This document shows, piece after piece, positions 6,892-12,667 of a stretch of 35,087 nt of DNA. Source of the DNA: a virus; the IMG/VR virus record IMGVR_UViG_3300047490_000081, positions 1 through 35,087 of that record, one strand, 5' to 3'. The position numbers and the translations under genes are program-made. Position 1 is the first letter of the stretch; each line of letters starts with the position of its first letter. The notes under the pieces are model-generated. The model searched no databases. It was not told where the DNA came from and was given only the letters and a program-made list of their open reading frames with translations.

Positions 6892-6980
6892 TTGAGGTGC
6901 TGATTGGACTAATGTTGTTCATGGTCGGCATTCTGCTAGGAATCTTTCTCGGAATCTTGTGGGCCAGCTATGACAGATGA
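6888..6980 (+). CDS. Micro membrane protein (30 aa)
   Basis: ATG overlapping the previous stop; encodes one long hydrophobic helix (GLMLFMVGILLGIFLGILW) with a glycine-zipper-like spacing and a short polar end. Almost the whole chain would be inside the membrane. The next start lies 11 bases before its end. Function unknown. Confidence 0.5.
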   Translation: MIEVLIGLMLFMVGILLGIFLGILWASYDR

Positions 6981-7047
6981 ACAGCAGGAATACGAAGAGT
7001 GGCTTAACCGTATGCACCAAAACGCGCACGAAGGGACAGAAGAATGA
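6970..7047 (+). CDS. Micro acidic protein (25 aa)
   Basis: ATG at 6970 within the preceding gene's end; encodes a hydrophilic, acidic helix (TDEQQEYEEWLNRMHQN) and stops in an ATGA overlap with the erf-like gene at 7044. The overlap on both sides makes it a plausible translated link in the chain, perhaps mainly for coupling. No function assigned. Confidence 0.45.
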   Translation: MTDEQQEYEEWLNRMHQNAHEGTEE

Positions 7048-7643
7048 AGGTCTATCAGGCAATCAACAAAGTGCAAGCCGACATTGCAAAAGAAGGCATC
7101 GGCAAAGATCGCAAGAACGAGCAGCAAGGCTACAAGTTTCGTGGCATTGACGATGTTTACAACGCACTCGCTCCGATGCTTGCGCGGCACGGCCTCTGCA
7201 TTCTTCCCCGCGTGACTTCGCGTGAGGTTGTCGAGCGCACCAACGCCAAAGGAACCGCGTTGTTTTACGTGACCGTGGGCGCTGAGTTTGACTTTGTGTG
7301 TGCCGAGGATGGATCAAAACACACAGTCGTCACCTACGGCGAGGCGATGGACAGCGGCGACAAAGCCACGAACAAAGCCATGTCCGCCGCTTACAAGTAC
7401 GCCTGTATGCAGGCTTTCAGCATCCCGACTGAAGGCGACAACGACGCCGATGCGACCACGCACGAAGTACGCGGGCGCGATCAACCTGACCCGTTCACGC
7501 ACGATCCCGCCACGGTTGGCCGGTTGAAGTCTGCTAAGACAATGCACGAACTGGCAGAGGCATGGGCAGCTATTCCGGCAAACCTTCGTGCGCGGTATTC
7601 GGCGTTTAAGGACACGCGCAAGGCGGAATTGGAGGCGCAGTAA
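7044..7643 (+). CDS. erf: ERF-family single-strand annealing protein
   Basis: 199 residues, close to P22 Erf (about 204). The diagnostic core is present: QQGYKFRGIDDVYNALAPML at about 27-46, then GEAMDSGDKATNKAMSAAYK at about 99-118 and IPTEGDND. Erf-family proteins form rings that anneal complementary single strands, allowing circularisation of terminally redundant phage DNA and recombination-driven concatemer formation. The exonuclease and SSB-like genes just downstream complete a recombination set. The start overlaps the preceding micro-ORF (ATGA). Confidence 0.93.
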   Translation: MKVYQAINKVQADIAKEGIGKDRKNEQQGYKFRGIDDVYNALAPMLARHGLCILPRVTSREVVERTNAKGTALFYVTVGAEFDFVCAEDGSKHTVVTYGEAMDSGDKATNKAMSAAYKYACMQAFSIPTEGDNDADATTHEVRGRDQPDPFTHDPATVGRLKSAKTMHELAEAWAAIPANLRARYSAFKDTRKAELEAQ

Positions 7644-7927
7644 TGTCAGGCGGCAGCATGAATTATCTGTACTCCAAACTGGAGTACGACGCGACGTTTG
7701 AGACAAACACGGTCGAGCGCAAAGCGTTTAGAAAGCACCTTGCTCTCGTTGCAAAGGCGCTGCATGATATTGAATGGGTCGATAGCTCAGACTACGGCCT
7801 GGGCGATGAAAACGAAGCCATCCGCGCCTGCCTGCATCCGTCAGTGTTGCTTGAAACTGCGCTTGATAACGCGCGTGAAGCTGTTGCGGCGTTGCAAGCT
7901 GAAATTGCCAAAGCGGAGGGCAAATGA
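7643..7927 (+). CDS. Conserved-type phage protein between annealase and exonuclease
   Basis: 94 residues starting MSGGSMNYLYSKLEYD, in a TAATG overlap with erf and ATGA overlap with the exonuclease gene. The protein is acidic and helical, with VAKALHDIEWVDSSDYGLGDE in the middle and a C-terminal alanine-rich helix. Proteins with this start are common in proteobacterial phages next to recombination genes, without known function. The tight coupling suggests stoichiometric production with the recombinases. Confidence 0.75.
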   Translation: MSGGSMNYLYSKLEYDATFETNTVERKAFRKHLALVAKALHDIEWVDSSDYGLGDENEAIRACLHPSVLLETALDNAREAVAALQAEIAKAEGK

Positions 7928-8541
7928 TCCCGCAACAGTCCTCCGCATGGGTGCGGCAGCGCATCGGCTGGCTTACTGCGAGTCGAATGAAAGATGTGCT
8001 AGCCGTACTCAAAAACGGCCAGCCTGCCGAAGCGCGGCGCAAGTACGCGATGGAGCTTGTAGCCGAGCGCATGATTGACGGGGCGCTAGATCATTTTGTC
8101 AGCCCTGCCATGCAGCACGGCATTGACTGCGAGCCGGAAGCGGCGGCAGCGTATGAAGAAACGACCGGCAACCTACTGGATAACTGCGGCTTTCACCCGC
8201 ACCCGTCAATCCAGTTTTTCGGCGCAACACCTGATCGGCTGCTAGCCCACGACGGGCTGGTCGAGATCAAGTGTCCGACAACCGTCACGTATGTCAACTG
8301 GCGGGCCGCTGGCGTGGTGCCAGAGGAACACAAGCCGCAAATGCTGGCGCAGCTTGCGTGTACTCGGCGGCGGTATGTCGATTTCGTGGCGTTTGATCCG
8401 CGAGTGAGGCAGCGGGAACACCGCATTTTTATCCGCCGCTTTGAGCCGACCGCAGAGCAGATTGCAGCGGTGGAGCAAGCGGCAGTGCAATTCCTGGCCG
8501 AAGTTGAGGCCCTTTTCCAGCAAGTAACCGAAGGAGTTTGA
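7924..8541 (+). CDS. YqaJ/lambda-type recombination exonuclease
   Basis: 205 residues. PD-(D/E)xK core of the lambda exonuclease/YqaJ family: HGIDCEPEAAAAYEE (Glu70 region), FFGATPDRLL (Asp104) and GLVEIKCPT (Glu114 and Lys116), with N-terminal LTASRMKDVL helix. Such enzymes chew 5' ends of duplex DNA to expose the 3' strands that the annealing protein pairs. Adjacent Erf-type annealase and SSB-like protein make the function secure. Start overlaps the previous stop. Confidence 0.94.
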   Translation: MIPQQSSAWVRQRIGWLTASRMKDVLAVLKNGQPAEARRKYAMELVAERMIDGALDHFVSPAMQHGIDCEPEAAAAYEETTGNLLDNCGFHPHPSIQFFGATPDRLLAHDGLVEIKCPTTVTYVNWRAAGVVPEEHKPQMLAQLACTRRRYVDFVAFDPRVRQREHRIFIRRFEPTAEQIAAVEQAAVQFLAEVEALFQQVTEGV

Positions 8542-8543
8542 GC

Positions 8544-8783
8544 ATGGGAATTAAATACGATCTCGTTGCAGTAACCGGCGAATACACCACAAAAGACGGT
8601 CAGACAAAAAAGCGCTACACGAAATGCGGCGTTGTCATCGAGACCCGCAACGGCGGGCTAATGGCGAAGTTTGAATCCGTGCCGGTCGGCAACTGGGACG
8701 GCGTGATGTACCTCAACGAGCCGCGCGAGAAAGATGCGGCACCGAAGACCATGGCGAACATGGCTGACGACGTGCCATTCTGA
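8544..8783 (+). CDS. SSB-like small protein with an acidic DDVPF tail
   Basis: 79 residues from the ATG at 8544 (GGAG eight bases upstream; a TTG at 8538 is in frame but unlikely). The body, with alternating strands such as KYDLVAVTGEYTTKDGQ and KKRYTKCGVVIET, fits a small OB-like beta barrel. The last residues, MADDVPF, copy the SSB C-terminal tip (consensus DDDIPF), which docks host replication and repair proteins. With the annealase and exonuclease upstream, a phage single-strand binding or exonuclease-accessory role is a reasonable inference; the fold itself is not proven from sequence. Confidence 0.7.
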   Translation: MGIKYDLVAVTGEYTTKDGQTKKRYTKCGVVIETRNGGLMAKFESVPVGNWDGVMYLNEPREKDAAPKTMANMADDVPF

Positions 8784-8790
8784 GACCGCC

Positions 8791-9117
8791 ATGAGAGCCT
8801 GCCTGTTTTCCCTGCTACTTGTTGCCGCTCCCGTACACGCCGAGTTTTTCGACGGCAACAAACTGCTATCAACGTGCCGCAGCAATCAGCCAATCGACAT
8901 GGCAGACTGTATCGGATACGTGACCGGCGTTTATGACACGCTTGCCGGTGTGCGCATCTGCTCGCCCGATGGAATCACGCGCGGCCAGGTGCGGGACATT
9001 GTTCTCACCTACCTGCAAAACGCGCCGGAGGAACGGCACAAAACCGCAGATGTTTTAATCGGCAATGTGCTGAGTGCGTTATGGCCTTGCAAGCGACCTG
9101 CGGGGCGGGGTGTTTAA
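8791..9117 (+). CDS. Rap1a/Tai-family secreted protein
   Basis: 108 residues with a clear signal peptide (RACLFSLLLVAAPVHA, cleavage likely after Ala17). The mature part follows the Rap1a/Tai pattern: FFDGNKLLSTC, then C-IGYVTGVYDTLAGVRIC, GITRGQVRDIVLTYL and a final ALWPCKRP, with four cysteines likely forming two disulfides. The family name comes from periplasmic immunity proteins against type VI amidase effectors; many members sit in phages with unknown roles. Here it may act in the periplasm to protect the infected cell or alter lysis. Confidence 0.82.
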   Translation: MRACLFSLLLVAAPVHAEFFDGNKLLSTCRSNQPIDMADCIGYVTGVYDTLAGVRICSPDGITRGQVRDIVLTYLQNAPEERHKTADVLIGNVLSALWPCKRPAGRGV

Positions 9118-9385
9118 GCGCCACCTAAGCCGCGTTGCAGAGCGCGGCTGTTCTCTCTGCCTCCACCTTGGTCTAGGCCCAACGCCAGGGGAAATCCACC
9201 ACCTACGCGAAGATCAAGGCATGGCCCAGCGCGGCAGCGATGCACTCGCAATCTGTGCCTGCCCTGAGCATCATCGCAGCCCGCGTGGAATTCACGGTGA
9301 CAAATCGGCGTGGCGTAATGCGCGGTACTCCGAAATGGATGCGCTGTCAGACACAATCACGGAGTTGTATATCCGCAACAGTTAG
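9110..9385 (+). CDS. Ref-like HNH endonuclease
   Basis: 91 residues from a GTG at 9110 overlapping the previous stop; the frame extends upstream to 9074. Zinc and HNH features: CSLC at 14-17, GEIHHLRE at 29-36, CPEHH, then GIHGDKSAWRNARYSEMD near the end. This is the layout of the P1 Ref (recombination enhancement function) and related DUF968/YbcO-type nucleases, which in P1 cut at RecA-made strand-exchange structures. It is shorter than P1 Ref, containing little besides the nuclease core. Location after the annealase-exonuclease-SSB set fits a recombination role. Confidence 0.83.
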   Translation: MFKRHLSRVAERGCSLCLHLGLGPTPGEIHHLREDQGMAQRGSDALAICACPEHHRSPRGIHGDKSAWRNARYSEMDALSDTITELYIRNS

Positions 9386-9386
9386 A

Positions 9387-9415
9387 TTGACTGCGCGAGA
9401 TTGCAGGATTACCTT
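9387..9415 (+). promoter_or_regulatory. Possible internal promoter
   Basis: TTGACT at 9387-9392, 17-base spacer, TACCTT at 9410-9415, in the 57-base gap after the Ref-like gene, where the otherwise overlapping gene chain is broken. The -10 is weak (three of six). Confidence 0.3.
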
Positions 9416-9442
9416 GCGATCTCCACAAACGAAAGGAATCAA

Positions 9443-9733
9443 ATGAACACCATCACTGTAAACGGCGTTGATTATGTCCGCGCTGATTCTGTTCCGAGCG
9501 GCAATCGGGCTGTTGTCGTTGTTGATCGTGGCTGGATTTTTGCTGGCGATGTGACCCGTGAAAACGGCCGGATTCGGCTGTCTCGCGCCGTGCATGTTTT
9601 CAAGTGGGAGTCGATTGGCTTTGCGAAGATGGTCGAAACGCAAAAGGCCGATCTGCGGAAGATTGCCGATGTTGATTTGCCAGAATCGGCGGAAATCTTT
9701 TGCATCCCCGTTGCAGACGATTGGGGCCTGTGA
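9443..9733 (+). CDS. Conserved-type phage protein, beta-rich
   Basis: 96 residues from the ATG at 9443 (AAAGGA ribosome site nearby; the frame extends to 9401). Sequence begins MNTITVNGVDYVRAD and contains VVVVDRGWIFAGDVTREN and LSRAVHVFKWESIGF, an alternating beta pattern. Proteins of this type are frequent in proteobacterial phages and often directly precede a glycine/tyrosine repeat ORF, as here (TGATG overlap). Function unknown. Confidence 0.75.
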   Translation: MNTITVNGVDYVRADSVPSGNRAVVVVDRGWIFAGDVTRENGRIRLSRAVHVFKWESIGFAKMVETQKADLRKIADVDLPESAEIFCIPVADDWGL

Positions 9734-9957
9734 TGTTTAGACCAGTCGGCTACGGCTACGGCTACGGCAACGGCAACGGCGACGGCTACGGCTACGGCTA
9801 CGGCAACGGCAACGGCGACGGCTACGGAGACGGCTACGGCTACGGCAACGGCAACGGCGACGGCTACGGAGACGGCTACGGCTACGGCAACGGCTACGGC
9901 TACGGCAACGGCGACGGCTACGGCACAGTTAATACACGGAATCGTCGCAGGCTTTGA
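9733..9957 (+). CDS. Gly-Tyr/Asn/Asp dipeptide-repeat protein
   Basis: 74 residues, translation coupled to the previous gene by a TGATG overlap. After MFRPV the chain is almost purely G-Y, G-N and G-D dipeptides (about 29 of them), then a basic end (NTRNRRRL). The composition predicts a disordered, aromatic, phase-separation-prone or surface-adhesive polypeptide; G-x-G-x-D stretches can also bind calcium, but the RTX nonapeptide is not present. The coupled start, the in-frame repeat and its recurring partner gene support expression. Function unknown. Confidence 0.7.
   Translation: MFRPVGYGYGYGNGNGDGYGYGYGNGNGDGYGDGYGYGNGNGDGYGDGYGYGNGYGYGNGDGYGTVNTRNRRRL
9748..9924. repeat. Hexanucleotide-based tandem repeat (GGC NAC)
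   Basis: About 29 six-base units in which almost only one base varies: GGC followed by TAC, AAC or GAC, with a few GGA GAC. Units group into higher-order blocks of Y-G-N-G-N-G-D-G-Y. Variation is thus concentrated at one codon position and always changes the amino acid. Confidence 0.95.
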
Positions 9958-9967
9958 CGGAGGAATG

Positions 9968-10534
9968 ATGAATGACTTTGAAGTGCTGCCAGTCGGCACG
10001 GCTGCGCGGCTGGCGCAGTTGGAGGATGAGAACGAGCGGCTGCGGAAGGCAACGCAGCTATGCGACAAACACGCGCCCAACGGCGGCACTGTTTCCGCTT
10101 GTGTCGTCTGCTCAGGCCAGAAGCTGTCCTATGCGCTATCGCGCATCAGCTACCTTTGCGAGCCGCCAAACGAAATGGAGTGCAGCAGCTATGACCTGCA
10201 CTACAACGAAGATGCCGTCGTTGCACAGGTCGAGCGGCTGCGCGACTCCTGTGCCGCAAAAGCCGACCGGATCGACAGGCTGGGGGAAACGGTCGGGCGG
10301 CTGACGGGCGATCTTCAGCGGGCGTATCGCTGCATTCAGGGAATGCACAACGCGATCGCGCACGGCACGTCGTTCCCTGCGGAGGCATATCACGCAGCGA
10401 CCATCGCAGCGGCAAAGAGATTCGTCTGGGAGGATGCGCTTGATGGAGCGGGCTACTTCACTGGAAAACCTGTGGCAGTTCTGCACGAGGCGCTCGCTCT
10501 GCCCGAGGCGATGCACAAGGAGGGCCAGCGATGA
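9968..10534 (+). CDS. Coiled-coil phage protein of unknown function
   Basis: 188 residues from the second of two adjacent ATGs (9965 or 9968), behind GGAGG at 9959-9963. Contains LAQLEDENERLRKATQL near residue 15 and AQVERLRDSCAAKADRIDRLGETVGRL around 85-112, both coiled coil; CDKHAPNGGTVSACVVC in between may bind zinc (two C-x2-C-like clusters). The C-terminus is alanine-rich. Typical of accessory genes in this type of phage, shared as a loose module; function unknown. Confidence 0.75.
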   Translation: MNDFEVLPVGTAARLAQLEDENERLRKATQLCDKHAPNGGTVSACVVCSGQKLSYALSRISYLCEPPNEMECSSYDLHYNEDAVVAQVERLRDSCAAKADRIDRLGETVGRLTGDLQRAYRCIQGMHNAIAHGTSFPAEAYHAATIAAAKRFVWEDALDGAGYFTGKPVAVLHEALALPEAMHKEGQR

Positions 10535-11061
10535 GTGACCAAGCGATGACCACCCTCAACAAGATTCGCGAACACAGCCCCTGCGCCGATGGATGGTCCA
10601 AGCTGCTGCGCCACCTCGGCAAGACGCAGGCCGACGACGAGCCGCTGGCGCTGGTCACCGTCCTCGACAGCAATGGGCTGGAAGACGCGCTGTGGTGCCT
10701 GCGCGCCTGCGACGGCATTGACCGCAAAGCACGACTGTATGCAGTCTGGTGTGCCAGACAGGTGCAGCACCTGATGACGGATCCACGCTCGCTGGCCGCG
10801 CTTGATGTGGCAGAGCGGCACGCTAACGGCGAGGCCACAGATGCCGAATTGTTCGCAGCGAGGGCCGCAGCGTGGGACGCAGCGAGGGACGCAGCGAGGG
10901 CCGCAGCGTGGGACGCATCGTGGGACGCAGCGTGGGCCGCAGCGTGGGCCGCAGCGACGGCCGCAGCGTGGGACGCAGCGAGGGGCGCAGCGTGGGACGC
11001 AGCGAGGGACTCACAAGCTGCCGAGTTTCGTAGGGTGTTCGGAGGGGCCAGCGATGAGTGA
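10531..11061 (+). CDS. A-A-W-D/A-A-R-D repeat protein
   Basis: 176 residues, ATGA overlap with the preceding gene. A globular N-terminal half (about 1-105; [51 protein letters not shown]) is followed by about 13 tandem four-residue units such as AAWD, AARD and AAWA, then a short tail. Similar proteins with an Imm5-like N-terminus and alanine/tryptophan repeats occur in phages and bacteria; they have been linked by name to immunity proteins but their phage role is unknown. The repeats form a predicted amphipathic helix with Trp or Arg every four residues. Ordinary codon usage in the N-terminal part and repeat drift suggest expansion within the gene. Confidence 0.8.
   Translation: MSDQAMTTLNKIREHSPCADGWSKLLRHLGKTQADDEPLALVTVLDSNGLEDALWCLRACDGIDRKARLYAVWCARQVQHLMTDPRSLAALDVAERHANGEATDAELFAARAAAWDAARDAARAAAWDASWDAAWAAAWAAATAAAWDAARGAAWDAARDSQAAEFRRVFGGASDE
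10854..11012. repeat. 12-bp imperfect tandem repeat
   Basis: About 13 copies of a unit like GCAGCGTGGGAC. Two positions vary: T/A (tryptophan versus arginine) and A/C (aspartate versus alanine). Several other frames stay open through it, giving spurious R-G-T-Q and L-R-P-T reading frames on both strands. Confidence 0.93.
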
Positions 11062-11548
11062 CCTCAGACAAGCAGCGCAGCAGGCGCTTGAGGCCATGAA
11101 CTACACCGGCATGGATGTGGGCAAGTTCAATCGGATCAACGCGGCCAGTGCAGCCCTCCGCGCCGCACTGGAGCAGCGGGCCGAGCCGGTGGCAGGTGTC
11201 AAGGATTCCTTGACAGTTCAGGCAGAGCCGCAGTCATGTCCCGACGATGCGGCATGCCGAGATGAAACCGTGCGCCGTCTGCATGCCGAGGTCGAGCGGC
11301 TGCGCGGGTTTGAAGATCGAGCGGAGCGTGCCGAGCAGGCTGTGGTCGAGCTATCTGAGGAGCGCGATCACTTCAAGGCATTGGCCGAGCCGCAATGGTG
11401 CGCTTGCAAGCCGACGCGATGCGAGTGGCAGGGGATGACGGAGGAGGAGATTTGGGGCTTGGCTGCGAACTGCTTGGACAGCGTGGCTGGCAGGCTTCAA
11501 TTCGCCCGCGCCATTGAAGCGAAGCTAAAGGAGAAGAATCATGGATAA
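11054..11548 (+). CDS. Coiled-coil phage protein of unknown function
   Basis: 164 residues from ATG 11054, eight bases inside the repeat gene, with GGAGGGG just upstream. N-terminus [18 protein letters not shown] and [12 protein letters not shown] are typical of phage accessory proteins; the middle ([35 protein letters not shown]) is a coiled coil; the end, [24 protein letters not shown], has three cysteines. The frame is open far upstream through the repeat, but the upstream part is an artefact. No function recognised. Confidence 0.72.
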   Translation: MSDLRQAAQQALEAMNYTGMDVGKFNRINAASAALRAALEQRAEPVAGVKDSLTVQAEPQSCPDDAACRDETVRRLHAEVERLRGFEDRAERAEQAVVELSEERDHFKALAEPQWCACKPTRCEWQGMTEEEIWGLAANCLDSVAGRLQFARAIEAKLKEKNHG

Positions 11549-11852
11549 GGAAAGCATCATCCGAATGGCAAGCGAGTGCGGGCTGATGATGCGCGATCAA
11601 CCGATGCACGGCGTTGAAGAGTTGGCAAAAGCAGCCTACGCAGCCGGTGCCGCAGCAGAACGAAAACGCCTGAGCGAAGAAATCCATTCTTGCCATGCAA
11701 ACTGCGATCATCCTGTATGCGTGGCCGTGCGGAAAGAGCGGGAGGCGTGTGCGAAGGTGTGCAATTGGATCGAGGTTGGTTTGCGCAATCCAGGCATGAA
11801 GCTTGTTGCCTCTGACTGCGCCGCCGCCATCCGTGCAAGGGGGCAATCGTGA
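11541..11852 (+). CDS. Small helical accessory protein
   Basis: 103 residues; ATG at 11541 inside the previous gene's end with AAGGAG upstream. Contains LAKAAYAAGAAAERKRLSEE and VRKEREACAKVCNWIE, the E-R-x-x-C-A-K style shared by many small phage proteins, and ends in AAAIRARGQS. Cysteines and histidines (HSCHANCDHPVC, about 49-60) could bind zinc. Function unknown. Confidence 0.7.
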   Translation: MDKESIIRMASECGLMMRDQPMHGVEELAKAAYAAGAAAERKRLSEEIHSCHANCDHPVCVAVRKEREACAKVCNWIEVGLRNPGMKLVASDCAAAIRARGQS

Positions 11853-11971
11853 CAGACGCCGAGCGCAGAAGTCAGCGGCGCCGGCACGGCGTCCACTGGA
11901 CTGCCGGGTTCGGCGGCTGCCTGCAACGAAGCGCCGTAGTGCCAGCGCCGATTTTTGGAAAGGACAGAACC

Positions 11972-12160
11972 ATGGGTTGGAACAGAGAAGAATTGAAGCG
12001 AGGCGCGTTTGTACTCGTCGGGCTGTTGGTTGTGGCGATCATCTGGATTGGCGTTTACAGCAAAGAGAAGGAATGCGCGGCGAAAGGTGGCGAACGGCTA
12101 CGGCCTCTTTGGGGAACGTTTGCGTGCTATGACAAAGCATCGCTGCGAGAGATGAAGTGA
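11972..12160 (+). CDS. Small single-span membrane protein
   Basis: 62 residues from the ATG at 11972 with GGAAAGGA 8-14 bases upstream. One membrane helix, FVLVGLLVVAIIWIGVY (about 13-29), preceded by a basic stretch and followed by a soluble tail with two cysteines (CAAKGGERLRPLWGTFAC). The frame extends to a GTG at 11849 that overlaps the previous stop (103 residues); that extension is arginine-rich and lacks a ribosome site, so I prefer the shorter form. The stop at 12158-12160 directly abuts the attC-like element. Confidence 0.6.
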   Translation: MGWNREELKRGAFVLVGLLVVAIIWIGVYSKEKECAAKGGERLRPLWGTFACYDKASLREMK

Positions 12161-12161
12161 C

Positions 12162-12217
12162 GCCGAACAATCGAATTCAGCCGCCGCGCAGCGGTCGGCT
12201 GGAATGAGGGGTTAGGC
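12162..12217 (-). repeat. attC-like: Integron attC-like recombination site (56 bp)
   Basis: Outer boxes GCCGAAC (12162-12168) and GTTAGGC (12211-12217) match the RYYYAAC/GTTRRRY integron core, the first with one mismatch. Between them an imperfect inverted repeat, TTCAGCCGCCGC and GCGGTCGGCTGGAA, folds with two bulged bases (T and G) on one arm. Read on the minus strand these are an extra A and an extra C on the left arm, as in canonical attC sites. Length and architecture fit a short attC. No integrase is encoded here. Confidence 0.6.
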
Positions 12218-12274
12218 CTCGGCCCGGAGCGATCCGAATTCGAGGCGTTCGCGGAGCAGTGGACCGGGCGCAGC

Positions 12275-12478
12275 ATGGCGCAACTCCTGGCCTGCGACAC
12301 CTGGGGCCTCGGACTTGACTCGTTTGCGTGGGCCTGTTGGCAGCGCGCGAAAGCCGCAGAGCGCGAGCGGTGCGCGAAGCTCGCTGAGAGTTTCACAGAT
12401 CCATGCGATGGTCCAGACTCTGCGATGGACACTCAGTTGGTGGCGTCGTGCATAGCGGCGCGCATTCGTGAGGCCTAA
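12275..12478 (+). CDS. Small accessory protein, apparently missing its own start
   Basis: 67 residues from the only ATG. The frame is open upstream to the attC-like element at 12161, and the residues before the ATG (SEFEAFAEQWTGRS) read like genuine protein, yet no ATG, GTG or TTG start precedes them. The body (FAWACWQRAKAAERERCAKLAES and a C-terminal VASCIAARIREA) matches the style of its neighbours. I infer that the 5' end was lost or replaced when the attC-like element arrived. The stop TAA lies inside a GCCTAAC heptamer (12473-12479). Confidence 0.55.
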   Translation: MAQLLACDTWGLGLDSFAWACWQRAKAAERERCAKLAESFTDPCDGPDSAMDTQLVASCIAARIREA

Positions 12479-12596
12479 CGTAATTTGGGAGGCACCTTCC
12501 GCCGGATAACCTGCCTCGGATTCACTAGAGCATCCGCAGGCAACTGATTAACCGCGTAGCGGGCGGCGGATTACTGCCCGCACATCAGGAGCAACT
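12479..12596. other. Non-coding gap with two hairpins
   Basis: 118 bases without a convincing ORF. Two perfect six-base inverted repeats: GAGGCA (12489-12494) with TGCCTC (12512-12517), and GCGGGC (12559-12564) with GCCCGC (12576-12581). The second ends six bases before the ribosome site of the 19-residue ORF. Neither is followed by a T-run, so they are not classical terminators; a leader structure is possible. Confidence 0.4.
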
Positions 12597-12656
12597 ATGT
12601 CAGAAGCAGTCGGCATCATCATCGCAATCCTCGAATGGATTCGCCTCGCCATCTAA
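12597..12656 (+). CDS. Tiny hydrophobic peptide (19 aa)
   Basis: ATG preceded by AGGAG with a five-base spacer, encoding MSEAVGIIIAILEWIRLAI. The size and the isoleucine-rich helix resemble small membrane-active peptides such as type I toxins (Ibs family, also about 19 residues), though there is no sequence match I can claim. It is followed at 12 bases by another strong ribosome site and ORF. Too short to be proven by sequence alone. Confidence 0.4.
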   Translation: MSEAVGIIIAILEWIRLAI

Positions 12657-12667
12657 CCGGAGGAATC

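Noticed and set aside
7314-7706. 130-residue minus-strand frame under erf
   Set aside because: Antisense to erf, which has an unmistakable family signature.
9748-9924. CRISPR array or diversity-generating repeat
   Set aside because: Units are contiguous without spacers, and no Cas or reverse transcriptase gene is present.
9472-10089. 205-residue minus-strand frame with long A-V repeats
   Set aside because: It is the complement of the GGC-NAC repeat; no plausible start context and no neighbours in that direction.
10802-11061. R-G-T-Q repeat frame (plus) and L-R-P-T repeat frame (minus, 10823-11071)
   Set aside because: Both are alternative readings of the 12-bp repeat; the A-A-W-D frame has a globular domain in front and a coupled start.
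12127-12432. 101-residue minus-strand frame across the attC-like site
   Set aside because: Contains the phrase NPSFQPTAARRLN, which looks like read-through of an attC sequence rather than a protein; the plus-strand ORF fits the neighbours better.
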